Assembly: GCA_904418995.1 (NCBI GenBank)
Contig: CAJFQF010000002.1
Coordinates: 62,001-126,000 of the forward strand
From: Heritagella_A intestinalis
Lineage (GTDB): Bacteria > Bacillota > Clostridia > Oscillospirales > Acutalibacteraceae
Length of the DNA stretch: 64,000 nucleotides
Direction: 5' to 3'
This document shows, piece by piece, positions 33,878-41,071 of this stretch; within the stretch, counting starts at the first letter, position 1; every line of letters starts with the position of its first letter. A program made the translations under genes and the position numbers. A model generated the notes under the pieces. It did no database searches and was not told the origin of the DNA. It worked only from the letters and a program-made list of their open reading frames with translations.

Positions 33878-34310
33878 TGAAACCTCCCAAAATAAAACTT
33901 TTAATGTTACTCAGAAACGAATTGGCTTTCGCATCGATTTTTTCTGTATCATCTCTCATGTTAAGCGTTGTGTTTTCAAAACATCTTATAAATTCATCAA
34001 ATCCTATATCAAATAATTCAGTATTGCCTACCCTATAATCCAAAAACTTTTCGTGAAGGACACGCTCAATTTCAAAATGGTTTGTGTGTGGAGTACTAAT
34101 ACAAACTCGCCCTATAGATACTTTTCCATACTTTTCTCCGTTTCTTTTGAGAGCCATAATTCTTGTGTATGGTCTCGTCGAATGACCAATTTTTAATTTA
34201 TCTCCATACTCTAAAGCGTAGACGACACCAAGGTAAGTGCTTACTAACCTTTTTTCTAAAATACGAAGTTCCCCCATCTCCGAAGACTCAAAAATTTTTA
34301 TTTCATTCAT
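33870..34310 (-). CDS. T5orf172 (GIY-YIG-like) protein with BRO-like N-terminal leader
   Basis: The 146-residue protein starts MNEIKIFESSEMGELRILEK, the beta-hairpin that opens BRO-N domains (compare the next gene upstream, MNGLAIFENPKFGKVRTLER). It then switches to VVYALEYGDKLKIGHSTRPYTRIMALKR, the GIY-YIG-like core of T5orf172/Mug113 proteins. BRO-N plus T5orf172 pairing is known in phage regulators, but here only a BRO fragment remains. The start overlaps the end of the upstream gene by 8 bp. Its action is unknown; nuclease or regulator. Confidence 0.7.
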   Translation of the reverse strand: MNEIKIFESSEMGELRILEKRLVSTYLGVVYALEYGDKLKIGHSTRPYTRIMALKRNGEKYGKVSIGRVCISTPHTNHFEIERVLHEKFLDYRVGNTELFDIGFDEFIRCFENTTLNMRDDTEKIDAKANSFLSNIKSFILGGFNV

Positions 34311-34767
34311 TGTTTAAATCACTCCTTACAGAAGACTTATCCAACTCTCTATATTCGTCTATTTGATTTTTTGCTCTTTCTGACTTTAGTCTTTGGAGCG
34401 CCTGAATGACCAAGTCGGGATTCTCAAGTAGTTCGTCTACAAAATACATGCCGTTCTGGCGAGTACCTGCGACAACTTGAGAAGTAACCCAATGTTTGAA
34501 TTCTTTCGCAATAGGATGTCTGCTAGACAGTATGAGGGAATATAAGCCTGATTCGTTAATTAGTATAATAGGTTGTCTTCCACCAGGAGTATCCATTTCA
34601 ACTACTCTCTTGTCTTCATCGTCCACGTGGTTCCGAATAGCTCTTTGCGGGTTTTCGTACCCCAGCGCTGCCGCAACATCCTTTCCCACGAACCAGGCTT
34701 CACCGTTTCTTTCCAATGTTCTCACTTTGCCAAACTTCGGGTTTTCAAAAATTGCCAATCCGTTCAT
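34303..34767 (-). CDS. BRO-N domain antirepressor
   Basis: I chose ATG at 34767 (154 residues), which follows AAAGGAGGC. Residues 1-105 are a full BRO-N domain: IFENPKFGKVRTLERNGEAWF, VGKDVAAALGYENPQRAI, and INESGLYSLILSSRHPIAKEFKHWV in order. The C-terminal part is helical and ends in a charged tail. It lacks the KilAC domain of its neighbours. It follows a promoter-like element at 34783-34834, making it first in an operon. Confidence 0.85.
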   Translation of the reverse strand: MNGLAIFENPKFGKVRTLERNGEAWFVGKDVAAALGYENPQRAIRNHVDDEDKRVVEMDTPGGRQPIILINESGLYSLILSSRHPIAKEFKHWVTSQVVAGTRQNGMYFVDELLENPDLVIQALQRLKSERAKNQIDEYRELDKSSVRSDLNNE

Positions 34768-34782
34768 ATTGTTGCCTCCTTT

Positions 34783-34834
34783 AACTTCCAGACATCGAAA
34801 ACCGACATCTGATTTCGACACATTTACAGTATCC
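34783..34834 (-). promoter_or_regulatory. Promoter-like element copy 2: GGATACTGTAAATGTGTC plus three 13-bp units
   Basis: On the minus strand GGATACTGTAAATGTGTC (34834-34817) continues into GTGTCGAAATCAG, ATGTCGGTTTTCG and ATGTCTGGAAGTT, each exactly 13 bp. The last unit abuts AAAGGAGG of the BRO-N gene. Position and spacing match the copies at 27054-27118 and 61912-61949. It lies immediately behind the stop of the upstream membrane-protein gene. Confidence 0.7.
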
Positions 34835-34836
34835 TA

Positions 34837-35028
34837 TTACAGGGAGTAGGCCATAAGTCCAGCCAAAATGGTGACCACCCACACCAGAACATACAAGGCA
34901 ATCTCTATGGCCCACAGCACATCTACAGTAGTGCGCCACCGCAGCCGAACTCCAACCAGGAAGAAAAACGAGTTCACCATAAACGCAAAAGAGATAACTG
35001 CGACCGTCCAAAACAAAACTTCTACCAT
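34837..35028 (-). CDS. Small membrane protein
   Basis: I chose ATG at 35028 (63 residues), which follows GGGAGGTAAGT. Two hydrophobic segments (LFWTVAVISFAFMVNSFFFLV and IEIALYVLVWVVTILAGLMA) flank a short basic loop, making a two-pass membrane protein. No family recognised. It could be a holin-like or immunity protein; nothing distinguishes these. Confidence 0.65.
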   Translation of the reverse strand: MVEVLFWTVAVISFAFMVNSFFFLVGVRLRWRTTVDVLWAIEIALYVLVWVVTILAGLMAYSL

Positions 35029-35076
35029 ACTTACCTCCCAACACATAAGGTTTTTACGTATGTTATGTGCAGAACA

Positions 35077-35844
35077 TCAAACTACCTTCGGCTCAATGCC
35101 TTTGGCCTTTAGGGCCTCGTATATGAACAAATGGCCTTTCTGGGTCCAATAAACATGAAGCTTTTTGATTTGGCCTCCATCACCATCTGGCACCACAGAC
35201 CGCATGGTGTGGGTATAACCCTGTTCAATAAAAGCAGGTTCTAGCAAATAGCCATGCTTTGTTTGGCGCATAATCCCAGCTTCAGCCAACGTCTGGAGCA
35301 GCCATTCTCCGTCATGCCCATAGTCACGCCCAATCAACTGCGATGCCCGCAAATCTGTAGAGGCCAGAATCTTATCCTTATAGTCCTTGATGTGGGACTT
35401 CTCCAACAGCAGGTATTCCAGCTGCTCGTTCTCTTCCTGGACCTTGCGAAGCTGGGCTTCCACCTCTTCAATCTGCGCCTGGTTTGCGTCCAGGGCATCC
35501 TGAATGCTTTCATGGGAGCCGTATTCTTTCCGGAATTTTACTTCTTCCTCGGCGATGTCCAGCAGAAGGCCAGAGTTATCGTCAAAGTAGTCGTCTCCCA
35601 CTCTGTAGCAAAACAGAGAGAAGAGATAGGTGGGAATGTAAGAGTTAAGCCCCTGCATTTGTGCCCCTATGCTTATCATAATGCTATCGACTCTTTGCCG
35701 GTCTATCACATCCTTGCCATCTTTCTCCGTTGTTACGTCGCACAGACGGGCCGTATCTCCAAGATGGACGTAGGAGCCGACATCATCAATCATGCACCGG
35801 ACTTCGCCTATCTTGGCATCAATAACTTTGAATTTCTTGATCAT
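35077..35844 (-). CDS. Phage antirepressor-like protein with KilAC-type C-terminus
   Basis: The protein is 255 residues; ATG 35844 follows GGAGG. The N-terminal ~100 residues (VRCMIDDVGSYVHLGDTARLC) resemble a divergent antirepressor head. A coiled coil (residues ~115-150, QAQIEEVEAQLRKVQEENEQ) and a KilAC-like winged-helix (ASQLIGRDYGHDGEWLLQTLA, then HVYWTQKGHLFIYE) follow. It is the fifth antirepressor-type gene in this block. Confidence 0.72.
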   Translation of the reverse strand: MIKKFKVIDAKIGEVRCMIDDVGSYVHLGDTARLCDVTTEKDGKDVIDRQRVDSIMISIGAQMQGLNSYIPTYLFSLFCYRVGDDYFDDNSGLLLDIAEEEVKFRKEYGSHESIQDALDANQAQIEEVEAQLRKVQEENEQLEYLLLEKSHIKDYKDKILASTDLRASQLIGRDYGHDGEWLLQTLAEAGIMRQTKHGYLLEPAFIEQGYTHTMRSVVPDGDGGQIKKLHVYWTQKGHLFIYEALKAKGIEPKVV

Positions 35845-35900
35845 TTCGAAACCTCCATTTTACTTTCGTGCTAATTTTATACGCAAGATTAGCACCATAG

Positions 35901-36137
35901 TTACTCTCCGTCCCTCAACCGCTTTTGTACGCTGCGCCGCCCAAGCGCCCGCTCCCTGTAATAACTCATTTCTGACCAGTTTGATGAGTATGGGTTCCCA
36001 GGGTCGTCAACGTACTTCCATTCCGTACACGCCACCCGCACTGACACCGCAAGGCCAGAGCAGGTATACCAGTACTTACAGTGCCTGCACTTGACCTCCA
36101 CTACGTTGGCTTGGGTGATCTCTTTTCCTAACTCCAA
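35901..36137 (-). CDS. Small Cys-rich protein, probable zinc binding
   Basis: The 78-residue protein probably starts with TTG at 36137, with AAAGGA upstream. It has CRHCKYWYTC and a later CTEW, a small zinc-knuckle layout seen in phage and plasmid proteins of unknown role. It is directly preceded by the TCTATATTT-type tandem repeat at 36158-36192. Confidence 0.5.
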   Translation of the reverse strand: MELGKEITQANVVEVKCRHCKYWYTCSGLAVSVRVACTEWKYVDDPGNPYSSNWSEMSYYRERALGRRSVQKRLRDGE

Positions 36138-36157
36138 TCCGCCACATCCTTTCTTGT

Positions 36158-36192
36158 AAATGTAGAGTTGCGTACAGCAAATATAGGTTTAC
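36158..36192 (-). repeat. 21-bp-spaced tandem motif, copy on minus strand
   Basis: On the minus strand GTAAACCTATATTT (36192-36179) is followed 21 bp later by GCAACTCTACATTT (36171-36158). The same 14-mer pair with the same 21-bp offset occurs on the plus strand at 57565-57599 and 62108-62142. It sits just before a ribosome site, as at 62108. Two helical turns between copies suggests a protein-binding site. Confidence 0.55.
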
Positions 36193-36206
36193 TGAGCGAA
36201 ATAAAC

Positions 36207-36221
36207 GAGGCTTAACGCCTC
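36207..36221 (-). terminator. Short terminator-like hairpin
   Basis: GAGGC and GCCTC (5 bp) close a small loop and are followed on the minus strand by GTTTATTT. It lies downstream of the gene ending at 36279. The stem is short, so this is weak. Confidence 0.3.
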
Positions 36222-36278
36222 TGCTTCCAAAAAAATTATATATCATTCCCAAAATTCCCTCAACCCCTCATTCGTGTT

Positions 36279-37133
36279 TTACATTAACAAATTACTTGCG
36301 TCATCTCCAGCGAAGTCAGCGATCCCAGCGGCTTCCGCCCAAGATGAACCAGCGTAATACAGTTTGGGGTTGATGATGAAGCTGCCACCCAGAAGGGGAG
36401 TATAAGCAGCGGCACGTTGCCGGATCCCACCGGACATGAACTCCGGTTCCGTCAGGTACTGCTTTACTTTGGCCGTAGCCTCCGTATAATAATGAAGGCG
36501 CTTGGTGATTTCAGCCAGGGAAAGAGGGACTATCTTCTCCAACTCCGTCTCATAGGGGTTGTCACACAGGATGTTGTACTCACGATTGACCATGGGCATG
36601 ACCTGAAACAAGTAGCTTAGGCTTTTGCACTTGGCGGTGCCATTCAATTCAACCAGGGAAGAGACGCTCTGATTGTACACCCGCATCTTGCGAACGCACT
36701 GCTTCACCCGCTCCCGTTCCTCTTGCCGGTTAGTTGGCCCCCGCTGCATGAGGGAGGGGTTGACCCGAAACCCTTCTTCGCACTCTTGCAAAACACCCTG
36801 GCTGCACCATTTGCGGAGAAGGCTCCGGCCAACTGAGGTCGTGCTGCTCAGCATTCGGATAACCTGACTCCGGGGCAAGGGGCGGACTCTGTTCCTGGCC
36901 AGAACCCCGTCTTCCCGCAGGTGCTGCCCCAAAAGCAGTAAACGCGTCAATTCTTGTCCAGAATCGAGGGGATAGTAGCGCTCATCTGATGGCCGATAAA
37001 AAACCCAAAAAAACAATCCGGAATTTTTGAGAAAAGAAGTGTCTTTCTTGGTGCGCTCTGGCTGGGGGAGGCAATCCACCACATCCAGAATCTCCCCTGT
37101 ATCAAGGTCAACGTATGCATAATTTTTTCCCAT
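36279..37133 (-). CDS. Unknown protein, probable DNA-binding, first gene of left arm
   Basis: The protein is 284 residues and is the first minus-strand gene next to the junction region. AGGAGG lies 16 nt upstream of ATG 37133, longer than ideal. The middle has a helix-turn-helix-like stretch (RSQVIRMLSSTTSVGRSLLRKW, then CEEGFRVNPSLM) typical of wHTH regulators or initiators that sense growth state. A replication or control role next to the possible origin is inference; no family recognised. Confidence 0.55.
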   Translation of the reverse strand: MGKNYAYVDLDTGEILDVVDCLPQPERTKKDTSFLKNSGLFFWVFYRPSDERYYPLDSGQELTRLLLLGQHLREDGVLARNRVRPLPRSQVIRMLSSTTSVGRSLLRKWCSQGVLQECEEGFRVNPSLMQRGPTNRQEERERVKQCVRKMRVYNQSVSSLVELNGTAKCKSLSYLFQVMPMVNREYNILCDNPYETELEKIVPLSLAEITKRLHYYTEATAKVKQYLTEPEFMSGGIRQRAAAYTPLLGGSFIINPKLYYAGSSWAEAAGIADFAGDDASNLLM

Positions 37134-37590
37134 AAGCTGTCAGATGTTACCTCCTTTGCTATATAAAAAAACCTATCCTGTAAATTGCGGACAAACGGCT
37201 GTCTAAAGCCATTTTTACTGGTTCACACCCGCATTTTTCAGGGATAAAGATGCCGTCGCTGGAATACGCACGTTATAGGGAAAGTCAGTTTTGTTCCTAT
37301 TATATTCTCCTACTCATCATCTATGCATCTTTATGCATAATCATTGTATAATTATACACCTCCTATTCATTATTGAACCAGGTGGGAATATTATATATTC
37401 AACCCTTACCGACTACAAGTATCCATTGCTTAAAAACAATAAAATAAATTTTCGCAAAATAGTTTGATATTCAAAGTATTATTTTAAGAATTATTATTAT
37501 TTTTTATTTTAAAGTATACCAATTCAGTGCACATTTAAGGTCGGAAAATCGAACGGGGTGGGGAAGGGGAGCAACTTATGCCCCTGGCTC
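37134..37590. promoter_or_regulatory. AT-rich intergenic region with palindromes (control/origin candidate)
   Basis: No convincing gene. It holds two ATGCAT boxes (37323-37328 and 37333-37338), the perfect 14-bp palindrome TGTATAATTATACA at 37345-37358, and an inverted GAATAT/ATATTC near 37390. The AT-rich part at about 37430-37530 is nearly pure A/T. It separates the minus-strand left arm from the accessory region. A replication origin or a regulator-binding region would fit. Confidence 0.4.
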
Positions 37591-38436
37591 GTTGGATGTA
37601 AATTTTGAAAATGTAAATCATCCCCCACCCATGCAGAAAAGCCCTGTGAATGGGGAACTTTCATCATTTATTCTCATTTTTATTTTGCAGATTTTCCAGC
37701 TTTACAGACTCTTGCTTTTCTGGAAAAATAAATTTTTTGGAATTTTTTCTTTTCTGGATTTTTTTCGATACTGAAAAATCTATCCCGGTGATTTTGATTT
37801 TTTCTATTTCTTCCTTTTTCTTCTGTCTATTTTCCGATTATTTTCAAAAATAATTTTTTGTGAAAATAATTCTTTTGATTTTGCTGTTCTTCCGACTGAT
37901 TTCTTTCCTCTGGTTTTTTCTGTCGCTCTCCGCTGGTCTGTGCCGTGCGGCGGAGGTCTGACGGTGTGCGTCTCCACTGTCTGGTCTGTCCGCCTTTTAG
38001 GGGTGTGGGCTTTAAATTTTTTCCGCTGGCTTGGGTGCTGGCCGTTGCCTGGGCTGGGGCTGGGTGCTGCTCCGCTTTGCAGTCTTTGCACGTCCCGCCC
38101 GGGCGGGTGTCTCCGGCTCTGGTGCTCTTGCTATCTGCGGCGGATGCTTGCGGGCTTGTGCTTGTGCCTGCTCTTTTGGCTGGCTGTGTTCTGCCGTGGC
38201 ATAGGTGCTCCGGCCTTTGGGCTTGCGTGTGCGGCTGTCCCTCCTGGCTGTCTTATGTATAAGCGGCGGGAGGTGTCCAGCTTGCGGCCTGCTGGCGGCT
38301 GTGTGGTGGGGCTTGCTCTGGCTGTGCTCCTGCTGTTGGCGCTGTCTCCGATGCGGCAGGCGGTGGGGTTGCTGGCTCCGGTTGCGTGGCGGGGTTGCTC
38401 CCGCTCCGTGCCTGGCTCCCTCTGGGCAAAGTAAAA
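37591..38436. other. Compositionally skewed region without convincing genes
   Basis: The plus strand is first T-rich (to about 37920) and then G/C/T-rich with almost no A; I count about 21 A in the 480 bases 37921-38400. Long open frames exist on both strands (for example 37940-38434 plus, 38131-38526 minus), but their products are low-complexity (Leu/Cys/Trp or Arg/Pro/Ser), lack ribosome sites and look like consequences of the skew. I treat it as noncoding. Confidence 0.45.
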
Positions 38437-38466
38437 AGAGGCTCCAGCCTTGCGGCCTTTGCCTCT
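38437..38466 (-). terminator. Intrinsic terminator for repressor operon
   Basis: AGAGGC and GCCTCT with inner GGCC pairing form a hairpin followed on the minus strand by TTTTTAC. It lies 8 bp beyond the stop of the membrane-protein gene at 38474 and keeps repressor transcripts out of the skewed region. Confidence 0.65.
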
Positions 38467-38473
38467 GTGATGC

Positions 38474-38827
38474 TTAGTATGGGCGATGCGATCCGATGAT
38501 TGCCGCACCTGCTGCGATAATACCAACTACGATTGACAGTATCAAGAGGGCGACGATGATATTTTTAATCGTCCGTGTGTTTTTGGCGGTCTCCTCCTGC
38601 GCCTTGCGGGTCTTGTCAGCGATTAGCAATAGCAGCTCTTCCGGCGTGGCTGGCGGGACACGGTAGTAAAATGTAGCCGTTTTCTCCTCCTGGTACTGGT
38701 CTATGTACTGGCGCTCTTTAGCGATATACTCCGCTTCTGGGTCTGCCTTTTGGTTGTACTCTTCTTCTGTGATTTCTTGCCATATCAGTTCTTCCCGGAT
38801 TTCGTCCGTTATGCTTTTGTGTGCCAT
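38474..38827 (-). CDS. Small tail-anchored membrane protein
   Basis: The protein is 117 residues; ATG 38827 follows AAAGGAGC. A charged helical N-terminal domain (about 85 residues, rich in Glu/Gln/Lys) leads to one transmembrane helix (NIIVALLILSIVVGIIAAGA) near the C-terminus. It follows the Cro/CI-type repressor in the same operon and resembles a protein type often found beside element repressors. Function unknown. A related layout is seen at 47186-47572. Confidence 0.7.
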   Translation of the reverse strand: MAHKSITDEIREELIWQEITEEEYNQKADPEAEYIAKERQYIDQYQEEKTATFYYRVPPATPEELLLLIADKTRKAQEETAKNTRTIKNIIVALLILSIVVGIIAAGAAIIGSHRPY

Positions 38828-38866
38828 TGTGCCCGCTCCTTTCTCTGTGCGCTTCTGTGGGCGCTT

Positions 38867-39163
38867 TTATTCCTTTTCTGGTATCGCTTCCCCTTCTGGC
38901 TTTTCGTCGCTTGTAGGGGCTTCTGGGGCCTGTTTTGGCTGCGCTACATCTGGGCAGTCTGTGCGGCCTGTCAGGTAGTCAATAGATACGCCTAAATTTT
39001 CGGCTATATCAAATATAATTTTGATTGACGGCGTTTTGTCGCGGCGTGTCATGTCGCTAATTAGATTTGGTCTAATTTTACAATCTTGTAGCAGGCGCAT
39101 GACTGAAATATTTCGAAGTGCCGCAGCTTGTTTTATCCGTTCGGCCATTTGGACATTATTCAT
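38867..39163 (-). CDS. Cro/CI-type (XRE) transcriptional regulator
   Basis: The protein is 98 residues with an N-terminal helix-turn-helix (MAERIKQAAALRNISVMRLL, ISDMTRRDKTPSIKIIFDIAENLGVSIDYLTG) of the XRE family, then a Pro/Glu-rich tail. ATG 39163 follows GGTGGTG. It faces a strong divergent promoter at 39233-39261 whose spacer holds a palindrome, so it is the likely repressor of the rightward accessory operon. Confidence 0.87.
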   Translation of the reverse strand: MNNVQMAERIKQAAALRNISVMRLLQDCKIRPNLISDMTRRDKTPSIKIIFDIAENLGVSIDYLTGRTDCPDVAQPKQAPEAPTSDEKPEGEAIPEKE

Positions 39164-39232
39164 AAATTCACCACCAATTTATATGCATAGTGCTAATTCA
39201 AAAGAAATCTATATTTTTTTGATAAATATCTA

Positions 39233-39261
39233 TTGACATATGTCTAAAGACATGATAAAAT
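39233..39261 (+). promoter_or_regulatory. Consensus promoter with operator palindrome for rightward accessory operon
   Basis: TTGACA (39233-39238), 17-bp spacer, TAAAAT (39256-39261). The spacer contains the perfect palindrome core ATGTCTAAAGACAT (39240-39253), an obvious operator for the divergent XRE repressor. The leader from here to the first gene at 39377 is about 115 nt with a GGGGAG/CTCCCC inverted repeat. Confidence 0.82.
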
Positions 39262-39376
39262 AAAGGCGTCCCAAGGGGGAGCGGAAAACTCCCCACAAGG
39301 GCACCAGGTTCAGGGCTTGCGTATGAATCACGCCCCCACACTTTCCACACATTTGATTTAAAAAGGGGGTGGGCGG

Positions 39377-39505
39377 GTGATTCAGGTTACAATCTCTATC
39401 AAGGTTGACACCAAGACCAAGGAAAGCAACCAAGATAAAGAATTGCAGGAGCTGAAAAAGGCTATTGAAACCATATTCAATGCGGTTCAGCCTTCCGGCA
39501 AGTAG
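39377..39505 (+). CDS. Small protein (42 aa), first gene of rightward operon
   Basis: GTG at 39377 sits behind AAAAGGGGGTGGG. The product starts MIQVTISIKVDTKTKESN and has a helical C-terminal half with Glu/Lys pairs. It is the first reading frame after the consensus promoter. No family recognised. Confidence 0.5.
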   Translation: MIQVTISIKVDTKTKESNQDKELQELKKAIETIFNAVQPSGK

Positions 39506-39590
39506 TACATAAACCGCAAGCCCTGCGCCTGTTTAAATAATAAAGAAGGGAATCATTAAAGGCCACCAAGGCCGGAAAGAGGTTATTACA

Positions 39591-39749
39591 ATGATGAAAG
39601 GCAAAATCAATCGTATTCTCACCTATTCCCAGGGTAGGGAAATCGCCGTGAAAATCGGTCGCTACATCTACGATTACAACCCCAGCACCGGTGAAATCAG
39701 CCGGACGCCTGCAAAAGGTGGGGCTGAAAAAGTGGTGGGAAGAGTATAA
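39591..39749 (+). CDS. Small protein (52 aa)
   Basis: ATG 39591 follows GAAAGAGG. The product (MMKGKINRILTYSQGREIA...) reads as a compact beta protein with a YIYDYNPSTGEISR turn. It ends just before a structured leader at 39771-39828. Function unknown. Confidence 0.5.
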   Translation: MMKGKINRILTYSQGREIAVKIGRYIYDYNPSTGEISRTPAKGGAEKVVGRV

Positions 39750-39770
39750 TTCCCCAGCGGCCTTGCAGGC

Positions 39771-39828
39771 CACGCCATAAACGGCCTGCATCCAGCCCGC
39801 AAGGGCCATTACATACCCCCGCAAGGGG
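39771..39828 (+). ncRNA. Structured 5' leader with tandem GNRA hairpins (copy 1)
   Basis: The block ACGGCCTGCATCCAGCC is followed by the hairpin GCCC-GCAA-GGGC (39795-39806), TTACATA, and a second hairpin CCCC-GCAA-GGGG (39817-39828), then AGGAGG of the next gene. A homologous block with a compensating stem change lies at 43817-43864. It looks like a cis-acting RNA element controlling translation; the effector is unknown. Confidence 0.45.
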
Positions 39829-39844
39829 CAAGGAGGAATACATA

Positions 39845-40192
39845 ATGAAAGAACTGAAAAACTTGGTGGCCTTGCGCCACAAGATAACGGTTTACGTCCC
39901 CGCCACGGTGGACGTAGACAAGGCGGTAGATAACAGCGCCCAGGTGGATGCCGCTGCCGCTCTTCTCTCTGGCTTGTTTGGCGGTGCCACAAGCTCCCCG
40001 GCGGTCGGCTACTGGTTGACCAGCTCCGGCCAACTCGTCAAGGAAAAAACTACGGTCGTTTTTGCTTTCGCAGATGAAAAGGCCCTTGAGGATGGTGCGG
40101 ATAAAGTGGTAGACTTCTGCCGGAATCTCAAAGAAGAGATGCGCCAGGAAGCCATAGCGCTGGAGATTGACGGGGCCATGTATTTTATCTGA
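39845..40192 (+). CDS. Mobile-element protein of unknown function (115 aa)
   Basis: ATG 39845 follows AGGAGG, directly behind the GNRA-hairpin leader. The product is alpha/beta with strands such as KITVYVPATVDVD and TTVVFAFADEKAL and helices between them (DKVVDFCRNLKEEMRQEAIA). Comparable small proteins occur in clostridial conjugative elements, but no function is known to me. Confidence 0.65.
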   Translation: MKELKNLVALRHKITVYVPATVDVDKAVDNSAQVDAAAALLSGLFGGATSSPAVGYWLTSSGQLVKEKTTVVFAFADEKALEDGADKVVDFCRNLKEEMRQEAIALEIDGAMYFI

Positions 40193-40239
40193 GAAAATGG
40201 CTCGATACAATTATAACAAAAAGTGGAGGGAAAATCAAT

Positions 40240-40416
40240 ATGAAAAGAGTACAGCTCAACGGGAAAGCCGTAGATTTCGATGCTTGCGTTACCCTGATGG
40301 ATGACGAAATCCGGGAAGATCTGCATGGAGATATGGCACCATGCAGCAACCAGGAGTTTCTGGATGCCTACGTTCAGAGGCATCTGGAAAAGTACGGGGA
40401 AGAGTTCGCTATTTAA
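40240..40416 (+). CDS. Small acidic protein (58 aa) of mobile-element type
   Basis: ATG 40240 follows GGAGGG. The product (MKRVQLNGKAVDFDACV, then LMDDEIREDLHGDMAPCSNQ and a C-terminal HLEKYGEEFAI) is acidic and mostly helical. It resembles short conserved proteins of conjugative elements; function not recognised. Confidence 0.6.
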   Translation: MKRVQLNGKAVDFDACVTLMDDEIREDLHGDMAPCSNQEFLDAYVQRHLEKYGEEFAI

Positions 40417-40444
40417 ACGGCTCACAAACTCAAAGAGGAAACAA

Positions 40445-40582
40445 TTGGATAAAGCCCGGCAACGGGCAACGGCTCCATGGTATGGCCTCCACGTGGCGGA
40501 GCTGGAAACGCTGGACAAGCGGCGAACATACCAAACCGGCGCACCTGATACAATCACGGCGCACAATCTGCCCGGCCCTTGA
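40445..40582 (+). CDS. Possible small protein (45 aa)
   Basis: TTG at 40445 follows AGAGGAAACAA. The product LDKARQRATAPWYGLHVAELE has helical, non-random composition and ends in a Pro-rich tail. Without it, 40417-40743 would be an empty stretch. From 40583 to 40743 I see only a GTACATAAACCG motif also seen at 39505 and nothing else clear. Confidence 0.35.
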   Translation: MDKARQRATAPWYGLHVAELETLDKRRTYQTGAPDTITAHNLPGP

Positions 40583-40743
40583 ATGGGCGGCAAACCCTGC
40601 GGCGGCATTGCAAAAATCAAGCCATAGCGCCGGACGTACATAAACCGAAGAAGGCGGGAAACGGCTGTATAACAGTTTCGCCGGAACCTTGACAAGTGAA
40701 GCATGGGCGGGATCCTGGAAGCAATCCCCGGAAGCTGAACCCG

Positions 40744-41046
40744 ATGAGGGAAGACGATGGACAGCAGCGACTTGCAGCGGCTCAAAACTGCAAGGCCCTA
40801 ACGGGCTACAAAAGCCGGGAGAAACCGGAATGGAGGCAGATACTTACGAAAGCAACGTTTTACTATTACAGTAACGGCGGAATCAATGTGGTTCTGGAAA
40901 GCGTAACCGGAAGAGAAGAGCGGCGTTTTGTGTTCTATACTCTTCAAGAAGTCAAAAACACTTTGCGGTCGGAAGGCGTGCACGGTGTAACACACATGAA
41001 AAAGATCGATTTCGGAAAGTTTGCGTCCCTGTTGACGGCGTTTTAA
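40744..41046 (+). CDS. Small protein of unknown function, start uncertain
   Basis: The clearly protein-like part is the C-terminal 70 residues (FYYYSNGGINVVLESVTGREE, then FVFYTLQEVKNTLRSEG). An ATG at 40744 and a GTG at 40696 are in frame, but neither has a good ribosome site; GGAGG near 40832 suggests a later, possibly non-ATG start. Similar compact beta proteins occur in mobile elements. Function unknown. Confidence 0.5.
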   Translation: MREDDGQQRLAAAQNCKALTGYKSREKPEWRQILTKATFYYYSNGGINVVLESVTGREERRFVFYTLQEVKNTLRSEGVHGVTHMKKIDFGKFASLLTAF

Positions 41047-41071
41047 AAAATCAAAACGGAGGAAATCTACA

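Noticed and set aside
37804..38091. 95-codon minus-strand frame ending in Lys/Arg-rich sequence
   Set aside because: Composition artefact of the skewed region; lies beyond a terminator, no start signals.
37940..38434. 164-codon plus-strand frame rich in Leu, Cys, Trp
   Set aside because: No ribosome site, low-complexity product and overlapping long frames on both strands; it is explained by the A-poor composition.
39203..39237. Fourth copy of the 21-bp-spaced TCTATATTT motif
   Set aside because: Only the TCTAT core is kept in the second half and it overlaps a normal -35 box; too weak to list as a copy.
40583..40743. Possible gene or ncRNA in the gap before 40744
   Set aside because: Only very short frames and no stable hairpin with a T-tract; the GTACATAAACC motif alone is not enough.
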